Source: CAZXEJ01 sp964639895 | GTDB taxonomy: Bacteria > Desulfobacterota_D > UBA1144 > Nemesobacterales > JADFKM01 | DNA: 64,000 bases | Direction: 5' to 3' | Assembly (NCBI GenBank): GCA_964639895.1 | Contig: CAZXEJ010000001.1 | Span: 124,001-188,000, forward strand | In this document: positions 8,623 to 18,200 of the stretch, piece by piece | Layout of the letters: each line of letters begins with the position of its first letter | How positions within the stretch are numbered: the stretch's first letter is position 1 | Position numbers and translations under genes: made by a program | The notes under the pieces: generated by a model | The model's input: only the letters and a program-made list of their open reading frames with translations | The model's database searches: none | What the model was told of the DNA's origin: nothing

Positions 8623-9204
8623 TCAGGAGGCGCCGTGGTTGTGGATGAGATTCCTCTCGGCGAAGTAGTCCTTGTTCTTGCCGAGGGCCTTCTCGTAGAT
8701 GAAGTCGGCCAGGTAGAGCTTCTTGTCGTCGAGATCCTTTATCTTCCGGAGGTCCTTCTCGACCACAAGGTTGACCCTTATCCTCTCCTTCTCCGAATAT
8801 CTTTGAGCATCGAGCGTGAGCACGTACGCCTCGGTGATGAGTTTCTTGTAGGTGCAACTCTCGACCATCTTACGTTTGAGAGCCGTTCTCACCGGGACGG
8901 GCTCGAACGTGTGCTTGGGCCTCACCAGCGAGACGGCCCTCTCGAGAAAGCCTCCCCCGTCCGGCAACGTCTCCCCGCCTGAGGTACCATCACCTTCGGC
9001 CAGGACGTAGAAAGTGCGCCCTTCCATCTCCTCGGTGAGAAGCCAGCCCGACTCGACGAGCGGATCCAGCCTCTCCTTGAGCCGATAGGACTCGAGTTCC
9101 ACTATCGCAGAAAGCTCCCAAAGCGCAAGCGGCCCCCTCTGCCTGAGGAGCTCCACGTAACGGCCCACCTCGGGCGAGACGTTCGCAACCGATTGTGTTC
9201 CCAT
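8623..9204 (-). CDS. Winged-helix-like protein, function unknown
   Basis: A 193-residue soluble protein. Residues about 10-70 look like a winged-helix fold: helix PEVGRYVELLRQRGPLAL, then WELSAIVELESYRLKERLDPLVESGWLL as the recognition unit, then a strand ending RTFYVLAEG. A Gly-rich linker leads to a C-terminal region with many basic residues (TALKRKMVESCTYKKLI, RVNLVVEKDLRKIKDLDDKKLYL) that I do not recognise. The ATG at 9204 has no ribosome-binding site. Instead a TTGACA box and an A/T-rich -10 lie directly before it, so its mRNA is probably leaderless. It leads the run toward the 59-residue gene and queF. It may be a regulator, but no target is visible. Confidence 0.65.
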   Translation of the reverse strand: MGTQSVANVSPEVGRYVELLRQRGPLALWELSAIVELESYRLKERLDPLVESGWLLTEEMEGRTFYVLAEGDGTSGGETLPDGGGFLERAVSLVRPKHTFEPVPVRTALKRKMVESCTYKKLITEAYVLTLDAQRYSEKERIRVNLVVEKDLRKIKDLDDKKLYLADFIYEKALGKNKDYFAERNLIHNHGAS

Positions 9205-9211
9205 GCTAAAA

Positions 9212-9240
9212 AATAAACACCAACGGCCTCGGACTGTCAA
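9212..9240 (-). promoter_or_regulatory. Promoter directly upstream of the start at 9204
   Basis: On the minus strand, TTGACA (9235-9240), a 17-base spacer and TTTATT (9212-9217) are followed after 7 bases by the ATG. Transcription would start at or beside the A of the start codon. No Shine-Dalgarno sequence fits between them. Confidence 0.65.
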
Positions 9241-9644
9241 GCCAGGGGCGGCTCCGCGTGAGGCATGCAGCGGCACGGGGGATCCTGAACAGAGACGTCG
9301 GGACCGGCCGGTGGAGCGGCATGCACCGAGGCCGACGCCCGGCAGGTCGTGCAACAGAGGGCGCGGCCGAACCACCACGCCGCGGCGCGGGGGTGGAGCA
9401 GCTGGCCGGGGGCGCGACGAGTGCAACGGGAGAGCGCATCGTCCCCCAACGGGAGAGGACTTGTGCCGCACCGCACGGAGGTGCGCGGTTCGTTGCCCGT
9501 CCCGGAAACGGAGCCTCCTTCAGCCCCCCCGCAGCACCTAGATCGCCCGGAGCCCGCGGTACGCGCGGCCTAGTGTAGACGGCCACCACCTGTCCCCGTT
9601 CGACGTCTGCGTGCAACCCCTGCACGACCCGCCCCAGGCGGGCG

Positions 9645-9674
9645 TTGTATCGGCTGCAGGGCGTTTGGTATAGT
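9645..9674 (+). promoter_or_regulatory. Promoter of the unknown-family gene at 9716
   Basis: TTGTAT (9645-9650), an 18-base spacer and TATAGT (9669-9674). The expected leader is about 35 bases and contains GAGGA 7 bases before the ATG at 9716. Confidence 0.5.
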
Positions 9675-9715
9675 ACTATTAACTCCCCTCCACGGTGACG
9701 TACGAGGACGCGACC

Positions 9716-10243
9716 ATGGACCTTTACGCCGTAGCAAGCAGGGAATGGGACAACATCCGCACATCGCTCGAGCTGTGCGGCGACATCGGCCCCTTCGACG
9801 AGAGGCTCCTCGCCGACGGATCCCTCGACGACGAGGAGCGCGAGGAGTTCATGGCAAACCTGGCCGATTTCGCCGAGACGGTGGGCGAGCACGGCTACGG
9901 CACGCTGGAATCGATGGGCGTCTACTGCATCCTCGTAAGGCTGGCCGCCCGCAGGCTGGGGCTCACCGGCGAGGTGGCGACGGCTTTTGCAAACGGCTAC
10001 AGCTTCGTCCGTACCGGCTGGGGGCTCGACACCTTCACCAGTATCGAGCAGAACATCTTCTACAAGATGTTCTTCCAGAGCAGGGAAGACTACGGCTGGG
10101 AGTTTTCGTCGGACCAGATCAAGAAGAGGCTCAAGGAGATCTTTGACAAGTTCATGCGCTGGGAGAAAGACAGGGTCCACTACAGGGAGGAGATCGACAA
10201 CTACCAGGAGATGAAGCAGGACGAGGCGCTGGACGCCGATTGA
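9716..10243 (+). CDS. Unknown protein, paralogue of the gene at 54361
   Basis: A 175-residue soluble, acidic protein of no family I recognise. It aligns along most of its length with the product of 54361-54993. Shared blocks are REWxNxxTSLExCGxxGxFD (about residues 9-28), RLGLxG...FAxGY (80-95), RTGW (99-102), a YGW/YDW aromatic block near 126, and a C-terminal helix with RLKEIFDKFMRW against RLRIVFDTFRRW. No catalytic motif, signal peptide or membrane segment is evident. The conserved Cys, Trp and Arg suggest a defined binding site. The ATG at 9716 is chosen over an upstream GTG (9695) because GAGGA sits 7 bases before it. It is probably monocistronic. Confidence 0.7.
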   Translation: MDLYAVASREWDNIRTSLELCGDIGPFDERLLADGSLDDEEREEFMANLADFAETVGEHGYGTLESMGVYCILVRLAARRLGLTGEVATAFANGYSFVRTGWGLDTFTSIEQNIFYKMFFQSREDYGWEFSSDQIKKRLKEIFDKFMRWEKDRVHYREEIDNYQEMKQDEALDAD

Positions 10244-10375
10244 CCCATCCCCCCTATGGGGGGAGCTGCCTCACGGCACCTTATGGGGACACGCCGTCGC
10301 CTCGGGAGCCCAAACCGCACGCCCCCGCCCCTTTTCCCTTCCCCCCAGGGATCAAGCACGCAGCCCTTTTGTGGG

Positions 10376-10381
10376 TATAAT
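10376..10381 (+). promoter_or_regulatory. -10 box upstream of the phosphohexomutase gene
   Basis: A perfect TATAAT about 80 bases before the ATG at 10463. No good -35 box stands at the right distance, so the promoter may be activator-dependent. The leader would be about 75 bases and GC-rich. Confidence 0.5.
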
Positions 10382-10462
10382 TCGTTAGGCAGACCGCTCC
10401 GGCTCCCCCGCGCTTCGGGCGGGCCGCAAAACCCTTCGGTCGCAACGCCGTACGCACATCAT

Positions 10463-11827
10463 ATGGAGACGATGAACCCGCAGATATTCAGGGAGTACGA
10501 CATCCGTGGCGTCGTAGAGCACGACCTCGACGAGGAGGTGCTCTATCGCCTGGGCAAGGCGTTCGCTTCATACCTGCACCGGCAGGGGCGGAGCCGCGTG
10601 TCGCTGGGCTGGGACTGCCGGCCGAGCTCGCCTCCCTTCGCCGAGGCATTCGGCCACGGACTGCTCACCTCCGGCATCGACGTGCTCGAGCTCGGAATGG
10701 TGACGACGCCCATGATGTATTTCTCGTTGTTTACGACCGACGTCCACGGCGGAGCGATGATCACGGCGAGCCACAACCCCTCGGAATACAACGGCGTCAA
10801 GCTGTGCTCGGGCACGGACTCCCTCTGGGGCGCCGAGATAGAGAAGCTAAGAGAGATAGCCGAGGCGGGCGATTTCGTGCGCGGCCACGGCACGCGCAGG
10901 CGGGGCGAGATCACCGACCACTACGTATCCACGCTGGTGCAAAACGTCGCCGTGGAGCCCGGCCACCGTGTGGCGCTCGACTGCGGAAACGGCACGGCGG
11001 GCATCGTGGCCCCTACGGTGCTCACCGAGGTAGGATGCCGCCTCACGGAGCTCTACACCGAGCCGGACGGTACGTTCCCCAACCACCATCCCGACCCGGG
11101 CAAGGAGGAGAACCTCGTCGATCTGATCGAGGCCGTAAGGACCGAGGCGTGCGAGGCTGGGCTCGCCTTCGACGGCGACGCCGACCGGCTGGGCGTTGTG
11201 GACGAGAAGGGGAACGTGATATGGGGCGACATGGTGCTTCTCATACTGGCGCGGCAGGTGTTGCGTGAGGTGCCCGGTGCGACCATCATCGGCGACGTCA
11301 AGTGCTCGAGCCGCCTCTACAAGGCCATCGAGCAGGCCGGTGGCAAGCCCATCATGTGGAAGACGGGCCACTCGCTGATCAAGCACAAGCTCAAGGAGAC
11401 CGGGGCCGAGCTGGCGGGCGAGATGAGCGGTCACATCTTCTTCAAGCACCGGTTCTACGGCTACGACGACGCCCTCTATGCGGGGCTCAGGCTTCTTGAA
11501 GAGCTCTCCCACCAGGCGCGGCCTCTCTCGGCCCTCCTCGACGACGTACCACCCGCCTACTCGACCCCCGAGATACGGGTGGAGTGCCCCGAGGAGAAGA
11601 AGTTCCTCATCGCGCGCCGGGTGACGGAGAAGCTCAAGGAGCGCTACACCGTAAACGACATCGACGGCGCCCGAGTGGAACTCCCCCACGCTTGGGGGCT
11701 CGTACGCGCATCCAACACCCAGCCCGTACTGGTGCTCAGGTTCGAGGCCGAGACCGAAGAAGGGCTCGAGGAGATCCGCTCCATCATAGAGAACGCCATC
11801 AAAGAGGCAGAGGCCGAGATCGGGTAG
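10463..11827 (+). CDS. Phosphomannomutase/phosphoglucomutase
   Basis: An alpha-D-phosphohexomutase (454 residues) that interconverts hexose 1- and 6-phosphates for sugar nucleotides and storage sugars. The active-site serine is in MITASHNPSEYNG (about residue 103), the Mg2+ loop is DGDADR and the sugar-binding loop is GEMSGH. The C-terminal phosphate-binding part (VRASNTQPVLVLRFE) is present. The N-terminus MNPQIFREYDIRG is typical of AlgC/ManB proteins. A second ATG at 10472 is equally possible. The response regulator starts 54 bases downstream but has its own promoter. It could use glucose 1-phosphate released by the GH13_18 phosphorylase at 35952. Confidence 0.93.
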   Translation: METMNPQIFREYDIRGVVEHDLDEEVLYRLGKAFASYLHRQGRSRVSLGWDCRPSSPPFAEAFGHGLLTSGIDVLELGMVTTPMMYFSLFTTDVHGGAMITASHNPSEYNGVKLCSGTDSLWGAEIEKLREIAEAGDFVRGHGTRRRGEITDHYVSTLVQNVAVEPGHRVALDCGNGTAGIVAPTVLTEVGCRLTELYTEPDGTFPNHHPDPGKEENLVDLIEAVRTEACEAGLAFDGDADRLGVVDEKGNVIWGDMVLLILARQVLREVPGATIIGDVKCSSRLYKAIEQAGGKPIMWKTGHSLIKHKLKETGAELAGEMSGHIFFKHRFYGYDDALYAGLRLLEELSHQARPLSALLDDVPPAYSTPEIRVECPEEKKFLIARRVTEKLKERYTVNDIDGARVELPHAWGLVRASNTQPVLVLRFEAETEEGLEEIRSIIENAIKEAEAEIG

Positions 11828-11841
11828 CGGCGGGGCAGGCT

Positions 11842-11870
11842 TTGCCTCGGCGAACGCCGTGGTTTATATT
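11842..11870 (+). promoter_or_regulatory. Promoter of the response regulator
   Basis: TTGCCT (11842-11847), a 17-base spacer and TATATT (11865-11870). The GTG start follows 11 bases after the -10 box, so the 5' leader is at most a few bases and no ribosome-binding site is possible. Confidence 0.55.
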
Positions 11871-11881
11871 AAGTCATAGCA

Positions 11882-12571
11882 GTGAGCGGTAAGATAATCG
11901 CCGTCGTAGACGACGAGGAAGACATTCTCGAGCTCGTCCGGTTCCACCTCGAGCGCGAGGGCTATACGGTAAAGCCTTTCAGGAACGGCCGCGACTTCCT
12001 TTCGTTCACCCGCAGCGTCGTACCCGATCTCGTCGTGCTCGATCTCATGCTGCCGGGCGTGGACGGATTGGAGGTGTGCAAGGCGCTCAAGCGCGAGACA
12101 CGCACGGCATCGGTCCCGATCATCATGCTCACGGCCAAGGGGTCGGAGGCGGACATCGTGGTGGGCCTCGAGCTCGGAGCCGACGACTACGTGGTCAAGC
12201 CCTTCAGTCCGCGTGAGCTCGTCGCGCGCATCAAGAGCGTCCTGCGCCGCGCCGCAGCCGGGCCGGAGCAAAGGGCCGTCTACAGCGCCGGCCCCCTGTG
12301 CGTCGACGCCGAGCGGTTCGAAGCCACGGTGGAGGGCAGACCCGTGAGGCTTACGACGACCGAGTTCAAGATCCTGGAGCTGCTGGTCAAGTCGTCGGGC
12401 AGGGTATTGAGCCGCGACGAGCTCATAAAGAAGAAGAGGCTCTGGGGCGACGACCGCCTCGTCTACGACCGCACCATAGACGTCCACATAAAGAACATCC
12501 GGGAAAAGCTGGGCGAAGCCGGCTCGATGATCAAGACCGTAAGAGGCGTCGGCTACAAGCTTGAGCCCTAG
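11882..12571 (+). CDS. Response regulator, PhoB/OmpR type
   Basis: Two-domain transcription factor of 229 residues. The receiver domain has the acidic pocket VVDDEED near the N-terminus, the phospho-acceptor Asp54 in VVLDLMLPG, and Lys in the conserved DDYVVKPF. The C-terminal winged helix ends with the typical LIKKKRLWGDD...RTIDVHIKNIREKLGE...TVRGVGYKL pattern. It is encoded 27 bases before a PhoR-like kinase and is certainly its partner. The start is GTG with at most a very short leader. Regulation of phosphate or envelope genes is typical for the family, but no target or Pho box can be named here. Confidence 0.92.
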   Translation: MSGKIIAVVDDEEDILELVRFHLEREGYTVKPFRNGRDFLSFTRSVVPDLVVLDLMLPGVDGLEVCKALKRETRTASVPIIMLTAKGSEADIVVGLELGADDYVVKPFSPRELVARIKSVLRRAAAGPEQRAVYSAGPLCVDAERFEATVEGRPVRLTTTEFKILELLVKSSGRVLSRDELIKKKRLWGDDRLVYDRTIDVHIKNIREKLGEAGSMIKTVRGVGYKLEP

Positions 12572-12598
12572 AAGCGTGAGGGGAGAGGCCGCCTTACA

Positions 12599-14398
12599 TT
12601 GCTCAAGAAATTCCTAAGAAACTACCTGATAACGCTCGCCATCTTCATACCGCTGCTGGCGTTCTTCGTACTCGAGTTCGGCTACGTGGTGGAGCAGCGG
12701 CAGATGGACGAGCTCTCCAGGGACGCCCGCCTCATATCGATGATCCTCGAACCACACCTCCTCGAAGGTGACCGGGCGGCACTGGCCGCTGCAGTAAGGG
12801 AGGTGGAAAGGAGGACGGCCGAAGGAGTGGCCCTCTACCTGCCCGACGGCACGGTGGTCGCGGGTTCGAAGGGGCAGAAGCGGCAGGCCGCCCGCCCACC
12901 CGACATGGCCGAGCTGCACCACAGGGGCAGGCTCACGGAAAGGACAGGCTCCGGCATGGGCGCCACGGCCTATGCGTCCATAACCATCCCCATCGAAGAC
13001 GACACCGGAAAGATGGTCGGGGCGCTGCGGGTCACGGCCCCTCTGGCCGCCTCACCCTTCTCGGACGAGATCTCGCTCTTCGGGGCCGCCCTCGTCGTGG
13101 CTCTCACCTTGGCCGCGGCCGTGTTGGCATTCACACTGCTTACCCAACGAAGATTCAACGACTCGTTCGATCGCTTGCTGGCCGCCTCGCAGCAGATAGC
13201 CGAAGGGGTATTCGATGCGGAAGTGCCGTTCAAGGGATCGAGCGGCGAGATAGGCCGCTTCAGCCGATCGCTCGACCTCATAGCGCGTCGTCTGAAGAAG
13301 CTTTTCGCCGAGGTCGAGGCCGAAAAGGAGCTGCGCGGCGCCGTGCTCGGGGCAATGTCCGAAGGGGTGATAATGGTCTCCAGGAGCGGCTCGACGCTCC
13401 TTGTGAACGAGGCGTTCAAGCGCATATTCAGCCTTACCGACGAGGGCAAGGGAAAGCCCTACCTGGAGGTCATAAGGAACCGCGAGATCGCAGAGATCAT
13501 CGAGGAGGTCATAAGAGAGGATCGACCGGTGGAGAGGGACGTGACGCTGTTCTATCCGGTCGAGAAGTCGTACAAGGCCTACGCCCTGCCCCTGCATGCG
13601 CCGGAGCCGGGTGTGATGCTGGTGCTTTACGACGTAACCGAGTTCAGGCGGCTCGAAGAGATAAAGAGCGATTTCGTAGCCAACGTATCCCACGAGCTGA
13701 GGACCCCGCTCACGGCGCTCAAGGGCTACGTCGAGACGATGCTCGACGCACCCGACCTCGACGAGACCCGCCGCAGGCGATTCCTCGAAGTTATGGAGAG
13801 GAACATCGATCGGCTGATACGGATCGTAAACGACCTGCTCGTCCTCTCCGAGGCCGAGCGCAAGGGCACACCGTGGCACCGCTGGGAAGAGCAGACCGAG
13901 AGGGTCGACCTCGGAGAGGTGGTTAGCGAGGCCGTCGGAGCGCTGCGCTCGAGCATGGAGGCCAAGCGTATCGAGCTCACCCTCGACATGCCCCAAGGAG
14001 GAGGACCCTCGCTGGAAGGTGACAGGTTTCTCCTGGTCGAGATGGTGATCAACCTGCTCGAGAACGCCGTCAAGTACACGCCCGAGGGCGGGGAGGTCAA
14101 GATTACGGTCCGCCAGAGGGACGGGGCCTGCGAACTGGGAGTCGAGGACACGGGTATAGGGATACCGCGCGAACACCTGCCCCGCATCTTCGAGAGGTTC
14201 TACCGCGTGGACAAGACCCGCTCGCGTGCCGAGGGAGGAACGGGGCTCGGGCTCAGCATAGTAAAACACATCGCCCTCCTCCACGGAGGCGACGTGCGGG
14301 TCGAAAGCCGGCTCGGCGAGGGCAGTGCGTTCTGGGTGACTCTGCGGGGTCGAGGCAAGGCCAAGACACCACCCGCTCCCACGGCACATCCATCCTGA
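12599..14398 (+). CDS. Sensor histidine kinase, PhoR type
   Basis: Membrane sensor kinase of 599 residues. A first helix at about 8-26 and a second at about 155-178 bracket a periplasmic domain of some 130 residues. A HAMP-like segment, a PAS domain (about 245-345) and HisKA with His365 in NVSHELRTPLTALKGY follow. HATPase boxes are the N box INLLENAVKYTPEG, the G1 box DTGIGIP, the F box FERFYRV and the G2 box GTGLGLSIVKHI. It starts with TTG; GAGGGGAGAGG lies about 10 bases upstream. The C-terminus is a short Lys/Pro tail. Its partner is the response regulator just upstream. The signal cannot be told from sequence. Confidence 0.9.
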   Translation: MLKKFLRNYLITLAIFIPLLAFFVLEFGYVVEQRQMDELSRDARLISMILEPHLLEGDRAALAAAVREVERRTAEGVALYLPDGTVVAGSKGQKRQAARPPDMAELHHRGRLTERTGSGMGATAYASITIPIEDDTGKMVGALRVTAPLAASPFSDEISLFGAALVVALTLAAAVLAFTLLTQRRFNDSFDRLLAASQQIAEGVFDAEVPFKGSSGEIGRFSRSLDLIARRLKKLFAEVEAEKELRGAVLGAMSEGVIMVSRSGSTLLVNEAFKRIFSLTDEGKGKPYLEVIRNREIAEIIEEVIREDRPVERDVTLFYPVEKSYKAYALPLHAPEPGVMLVLYDVTEFRRLEEIKSDFVANVSHELRTPLTALKGYVETMLDAPDLDETRRRRFLEVMERNIDRLIRIVNDLLVLSEAERKGTPWHRWEEQTERVDLGEVVSEAVGALRSSMEAKRIELTLDMPQGGGPSLEGDRFLLVEMVINLLENAVKYTPEGGEVKITVRQRDGACELGVEDTGIGIPREHLPRIFERFYRVDKTRSRAEGGTGLGLSIVKHIALLHGGDVRVESRLGEGSAFWVTLRGRGKAKTPPAPTAHPS

Positions 14399-14465
14399 GC
14401 GTGCACATTCATCCGGGGAGCTGATCCCGCCCGGGCCAACCCATCCTGAACGCGCACACCCAACC
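14391..14465. repeat. Two imperfect copies of an 18-base sequence
   Basis: CATCCTGAGCGTGCACA at 14391-14407 recurs as CATCCTGAACGCGCACA near 14443-14459, with two differences. They lie between two convergent genes. No function is evident; on either strand they could mark a duplicated protein-binding site or simple local duplication. Confidence 0.4.
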
Positions 14466-14519
14466 CCGATGCCGTCCCAGCCCCCCAGCGGCCGTCCCCA
14501 CCCCATCGCGGCGAGGAGG

Positions 14520-15242
14520 CTATTTCCTCACCCATTTGCCGCCGGGCAGCTGTATCCACCACCCCGGGGCCGCCTTCTCGCGCCTCGTCTCGGCGAACTG
14601 CCGCGCGGCCTTCGGGTAGACCTCCTTTATGTTCCTCTCCGAGAGGGGCATACGGTTGAGCTTCACGATGGCCTTGGCCATCCCCCTTATGATGACCCTG
14701 CGGTCGGCGTTCTCGACCTTCACCACCGCCCGCTCGTGCGCCGAGAGCGCGGCACGCGGGGCAAGCATCCCGTCGTTCGCCTCGCCCACCTTGCCCGCCT
14801 CGAGCAGTGAGCGCACAGCGCCTAACCTTGCCCTGCGGCGTTCGTAAGCGCGCACGACCTCCGGCATGGAACGCATCTCGGCCGTTATGCGGGCCGCCAG
14901 CTCCTCCTGCGCCCAGGCCGGAGGGGGCGTGAGATCGAGGTCGAGGAAGCTGAGCAGCGCGGAGAACTTCCTCAGGCTGAGCACCTCGCCGCCGCCTCCA
15001 CCGCCCCGAGGCTCGAGCCGCCCTGAAGGCACCCCGGATGACGAACCCGTCCCGCCGGCGGGCGGTGCGGCCTTCTCACCCTGAGGCGGCTGGGTGAGGA
15101 ACTCCTCTTCCAGGCTGTCGTAGGCCTTCCTCACCTCACGCGCCGGGAAGTTTACGTTTATGGTCACGATGGCGCACGATGTAAGTACCATCGCTAGTGG
15201 TGCCAACAGGTAGACGCCCTTGTGTCGTAACATTGGAAACAT
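14520..15242 (-). CDS. Lipoprotein with YnbE-like N-terminus fused to a YdbL-like (DUF1318) domain
   Basis: A 240-residue predicted outer-membrane lipoprotein. The signal peptide ends in the lipobox LTSC (Cys near 23). Mature residues AIVTINVNFPAREV resemble the mature start of E. coli YnbE (ITINMNVKI). A Pro/Gly-rich linker (about 50-85) follows, then a helical region. The C-terminal 110 residues look like DUF1318/YdbL: KVGEANDGML, ENADRRVIIRGMAK, and the terminal APGWWIQLPGGKWVRK. GGAGG stands 8 bases before the ATG. It begins 18 bases after the stop of the large YdbH/TamB-like gene. In E. coli ynbE and ydbL are separate genes next to ydbH, so here two parts appear fused. The fusion is my inference. 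Confidence 0.75.
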   Translation of the reverse strand: MFPMLRHKGVYLLAPLAMVLTSCAIVTINVNFPAREVRKAYDSLEEEFLTQPPQGEKAAPPAGGTGSSSGVPSGRLEPRGGGGGGEVLSLRKFSALLSFLDLDLTPPPAWAQEELAARITAEMRSMPEVVRAYERRRARLGAVRSLLEAGKVGEANDGMLAPRAALSAHERAVVKVENADRRVIIRGMAKAIVKLNRMPLSERNIKEVYPKAARQFAETRREKAAPGWWIQLPGGKWVRK

Positions 15243-15259
15243 GCCCTATACCTCCAGAG

Positions 15260-18200
15260 CTATTTTTTCTCGACCTCGAACTCGAGGCCGCCCTCTTCCA
15301 CTCTTCTCCTGGTCTCCTCTATGACGGAGACGAGATCGGACAGCGCTATGGTGTTCCTATCCGGATTTATCCTTATCGAGAGGTCCTTGACCCAGAATAT
15401 GGAATGCGAGATGTCGAACGTCCTCAACGTCAACATGCCGTCCCTTATGACGCCGTATGCACGCGCACGGTCGTACCTCTTCGAGGAGCCAAGCAGCAAC
15501 TTCCCCCTCATGCCCAGGCGGCGGAGCATCGCTCGCCCGATCGTCCTCTCCTCCTCGGAGCGGACGCTCCAGAGCCCTACGTAGCCGCCGATCGAATCCC
15601 AAGAGCCGAAGGCGCCCCGGAGCCTAGCAACCCCGCTCAGCCTGCCCGTCATGTAGCCCTCCATCCCGAGCGCCGAGGTGAACTCCTTGAGGCTCACACG
15701 GTGCAAGTACACAGTCGTATCGTAGCGCCACCGCGGCCCGCTCGCAAGGGCTGCCTCGGCGTAGAGCCGCCCTCCGAAGAGCGACCCGCGCACGCCGTAG
15801 ATGCCGAGGCCTCCGGGAGAGAGGACCGCACGAAGTCGCACATCCTCGACGGCCACTGGGCCCAGGGCGAGGGAGTCGGCTTCGAGCAGCCCTCCCTCCC
15901 GCGGAGAGGCACCGTCCCGGGGGTAGCGCTTGGCTAGCGTCCTGAGCTCGTCGAGCGACCGGGCCAGCCGGAAGTGGGCGCCCAGCTCCCCCTCGGCAGG
16001 CTTCTCCGCCGCAAAGGAGATCTCCCCGCGAACACCTTCGGCCCGCAGCCGTCCGGCCCACTTCACCGAGACGCCGTCGAGCTTTACGCCACCACGCAGC
16101 CACTCCCACCCGGCTGCCCCCCCCTCGGATCCGAGCGCGACCACGCCACGGGCGCGAACCGCTGCTCCCCCCGATACCCTCAATCCGCCCGCCACAACAC
16201 TCGCCAGAGGGCCGAACGGTCCCAGCTTGAACGGGGGCACCTCGGCATCCAACTCCATGCGGTCGCAGCCGAGCCGCCTCAGAGAACCGTTGAGCTCGAG
16301 GTCCCCTCTGCCCACACTGCTTTTCAACCTCCCCTCGGCGGTAATCGTTTCACCATCCCCCCTGACGGAGAGCACTCCGGCATAGGCAGGAGGGGTGCCT
16401 TCCGAGCTCTCGGGGACGAGGCCGGCGACGGAGAACGAGACCTTTCCCGACGGCAAAGCACACCGGCGGGAGCCGTAGTCGAGGTCGAATTCGAGCTCGG
16501 CGCCGCCCACCGAAAGGTATCCGCCGCCCAGGGCAAGGAGCCCGTCCTCGTAGCGAAGCCCGCCGCTCACGCGGCGAGAGCCGTTGGTCTCGTCAAAGCG
16601 CACCGAGCCCGTGAGCGGGCCGCCGTTACACGTAGCGTCGAGAGAAGCCGTGCCGCGTCCCCCCTCCCGCCGTGCCGAGGCCCGTAACGCCTCGCATCTG
16701 GCCGAGGGGACGACGAGGCTCGTGGCGCCCAGCTCCGCCTCCCACGCCTCCCCCACCCCACGGCCGAGGCGGACCGCGAAGCGGCCCTCGACGCCGGCCG
16801 CAGCCACGTCCGGCCGGGGCGCCGCCCACTCGAGTCCCGAGAACTCCACATCCATGCCGCCGCCCGAGGGGACCACGGCGAGCGAAGAGACCTCGATTCG
16901 GCCCACCCCCTCCCCCTCGAAGGCGAGATCTCTCGCGCGCACGCCTCCTCCACCCAAGGCGAACACCCCGGCCACCTCCCCGGCGCCGGACTCGATACCA
17001 CCCGGGAACACGCCGCCTGCGTATGCGAGCGAGGTCTCGAGCTCGAGGGCGGAATCGGCACCAGGCGTGCAACGTACGAGCAGTGGGGAGCGGGTCTTTA
17101 TCTCCTCCGTTTGGAGAAGCTCCTTCCCGCCCTCGGCGAGGACGACCCCGTCGGCCGTGAAAGCGGCCTTAACGCTGCAGCTTGCGGGCGCCTCCATCAC
17201 CAACTCCGCATCCAGCGAGCGCACGACGCCGCTTACATCGAGAGGGAAAAGAGGGCGCAGACGCCCTAGCTCCAGACCCCCGCCCGCCAGATGTGCCGAC
17301 GCCGAGTACGCCCCGCCGGCCCTCTCGATACTAACATCGCCCCTCAGTTCTCCTCCCAAGAGATCGGCCTTCAGACCACTGAGCGTCGCCGACACCGCGC
17401 GGCCCCTCGCCGTGAACGATGCATCACCCTTTACAGCCGCCGTAACCCCGGGCACCTCGACCCCCCGCACGGAGAACCGCCCTTCGCCCTTCAACGCCGG
17501 TTTCGACCCGCGCCCGAGACGCGCTTCGAAGTGCACCTCGGCGTCCACCCCCCGGGCGACCCCCACGCCAGCCAGCCCAAAGGACGCGCGGCTGACTTCA
17601 AGCCCACCCAGAACCCGCAACACCCGCGGCAACGTCCCTTCAAGCCGCACCCCCCCCACGCGCACGGTCCCTCCCACGCCCTCGAGACCCAACGACTCGA
17701 GGTAGACCCCCAGGCGCGCAAGCCCCAACTCCACGGGCTCGAAACCGAGGTCGACGAGCACCCCCTCGCCACCGGCCGCCATCGACACCGTACCCCCGCC
17801 CTGCAACCTCGCTGCAACGTGCGGCAACCAGAGGGTGAGCCGCCGCACTTCGAGTCTTCTGCGGGCTCGGTCGTAGCGGCCCCACCACTCGGCCGTCACC
17901 TCACCCACCCCGTCGGCCACCGAAGCCGCACCACCCACGTAGGGCTCCTCCCCTTCGAGGACGACGAGACTCACGCGGGACGCCTTTACCCCATCCCCCG
18001 GCGGGGTGCCGCCCACCGTGGAAAGAGCAGCCGGATTGGCACTAACCGCCACCGTATAGAGCCCGAAGCCGGGCGAGGGCCAGGCGACCGCTCTCACCTC
18101 GATCTTCCTTCCACGGTAGCGGGCCACCCCTTCGGCCTCGAGCATCCTGCCCCCCCTGGGACGCTCCACGCTCTCTATCCACAGAGTCTCTATCTCCACC

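Larger units (their letters stand above)
9205..9715. other. 0.5-kb intergenic block between divergent genes
   Basis: Apart from the two divergent promoters at its ends I see no gene. The middle is GC-rich and has short inverted repeats, such as CCGCACC and GGTGCG near 9463-9485, plus two copies of a GCGGCA/GCATGC-like string near 9260-9320. It lies directly upstream of the first member of the unknown paralogue pair. Confidence 0.45.
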
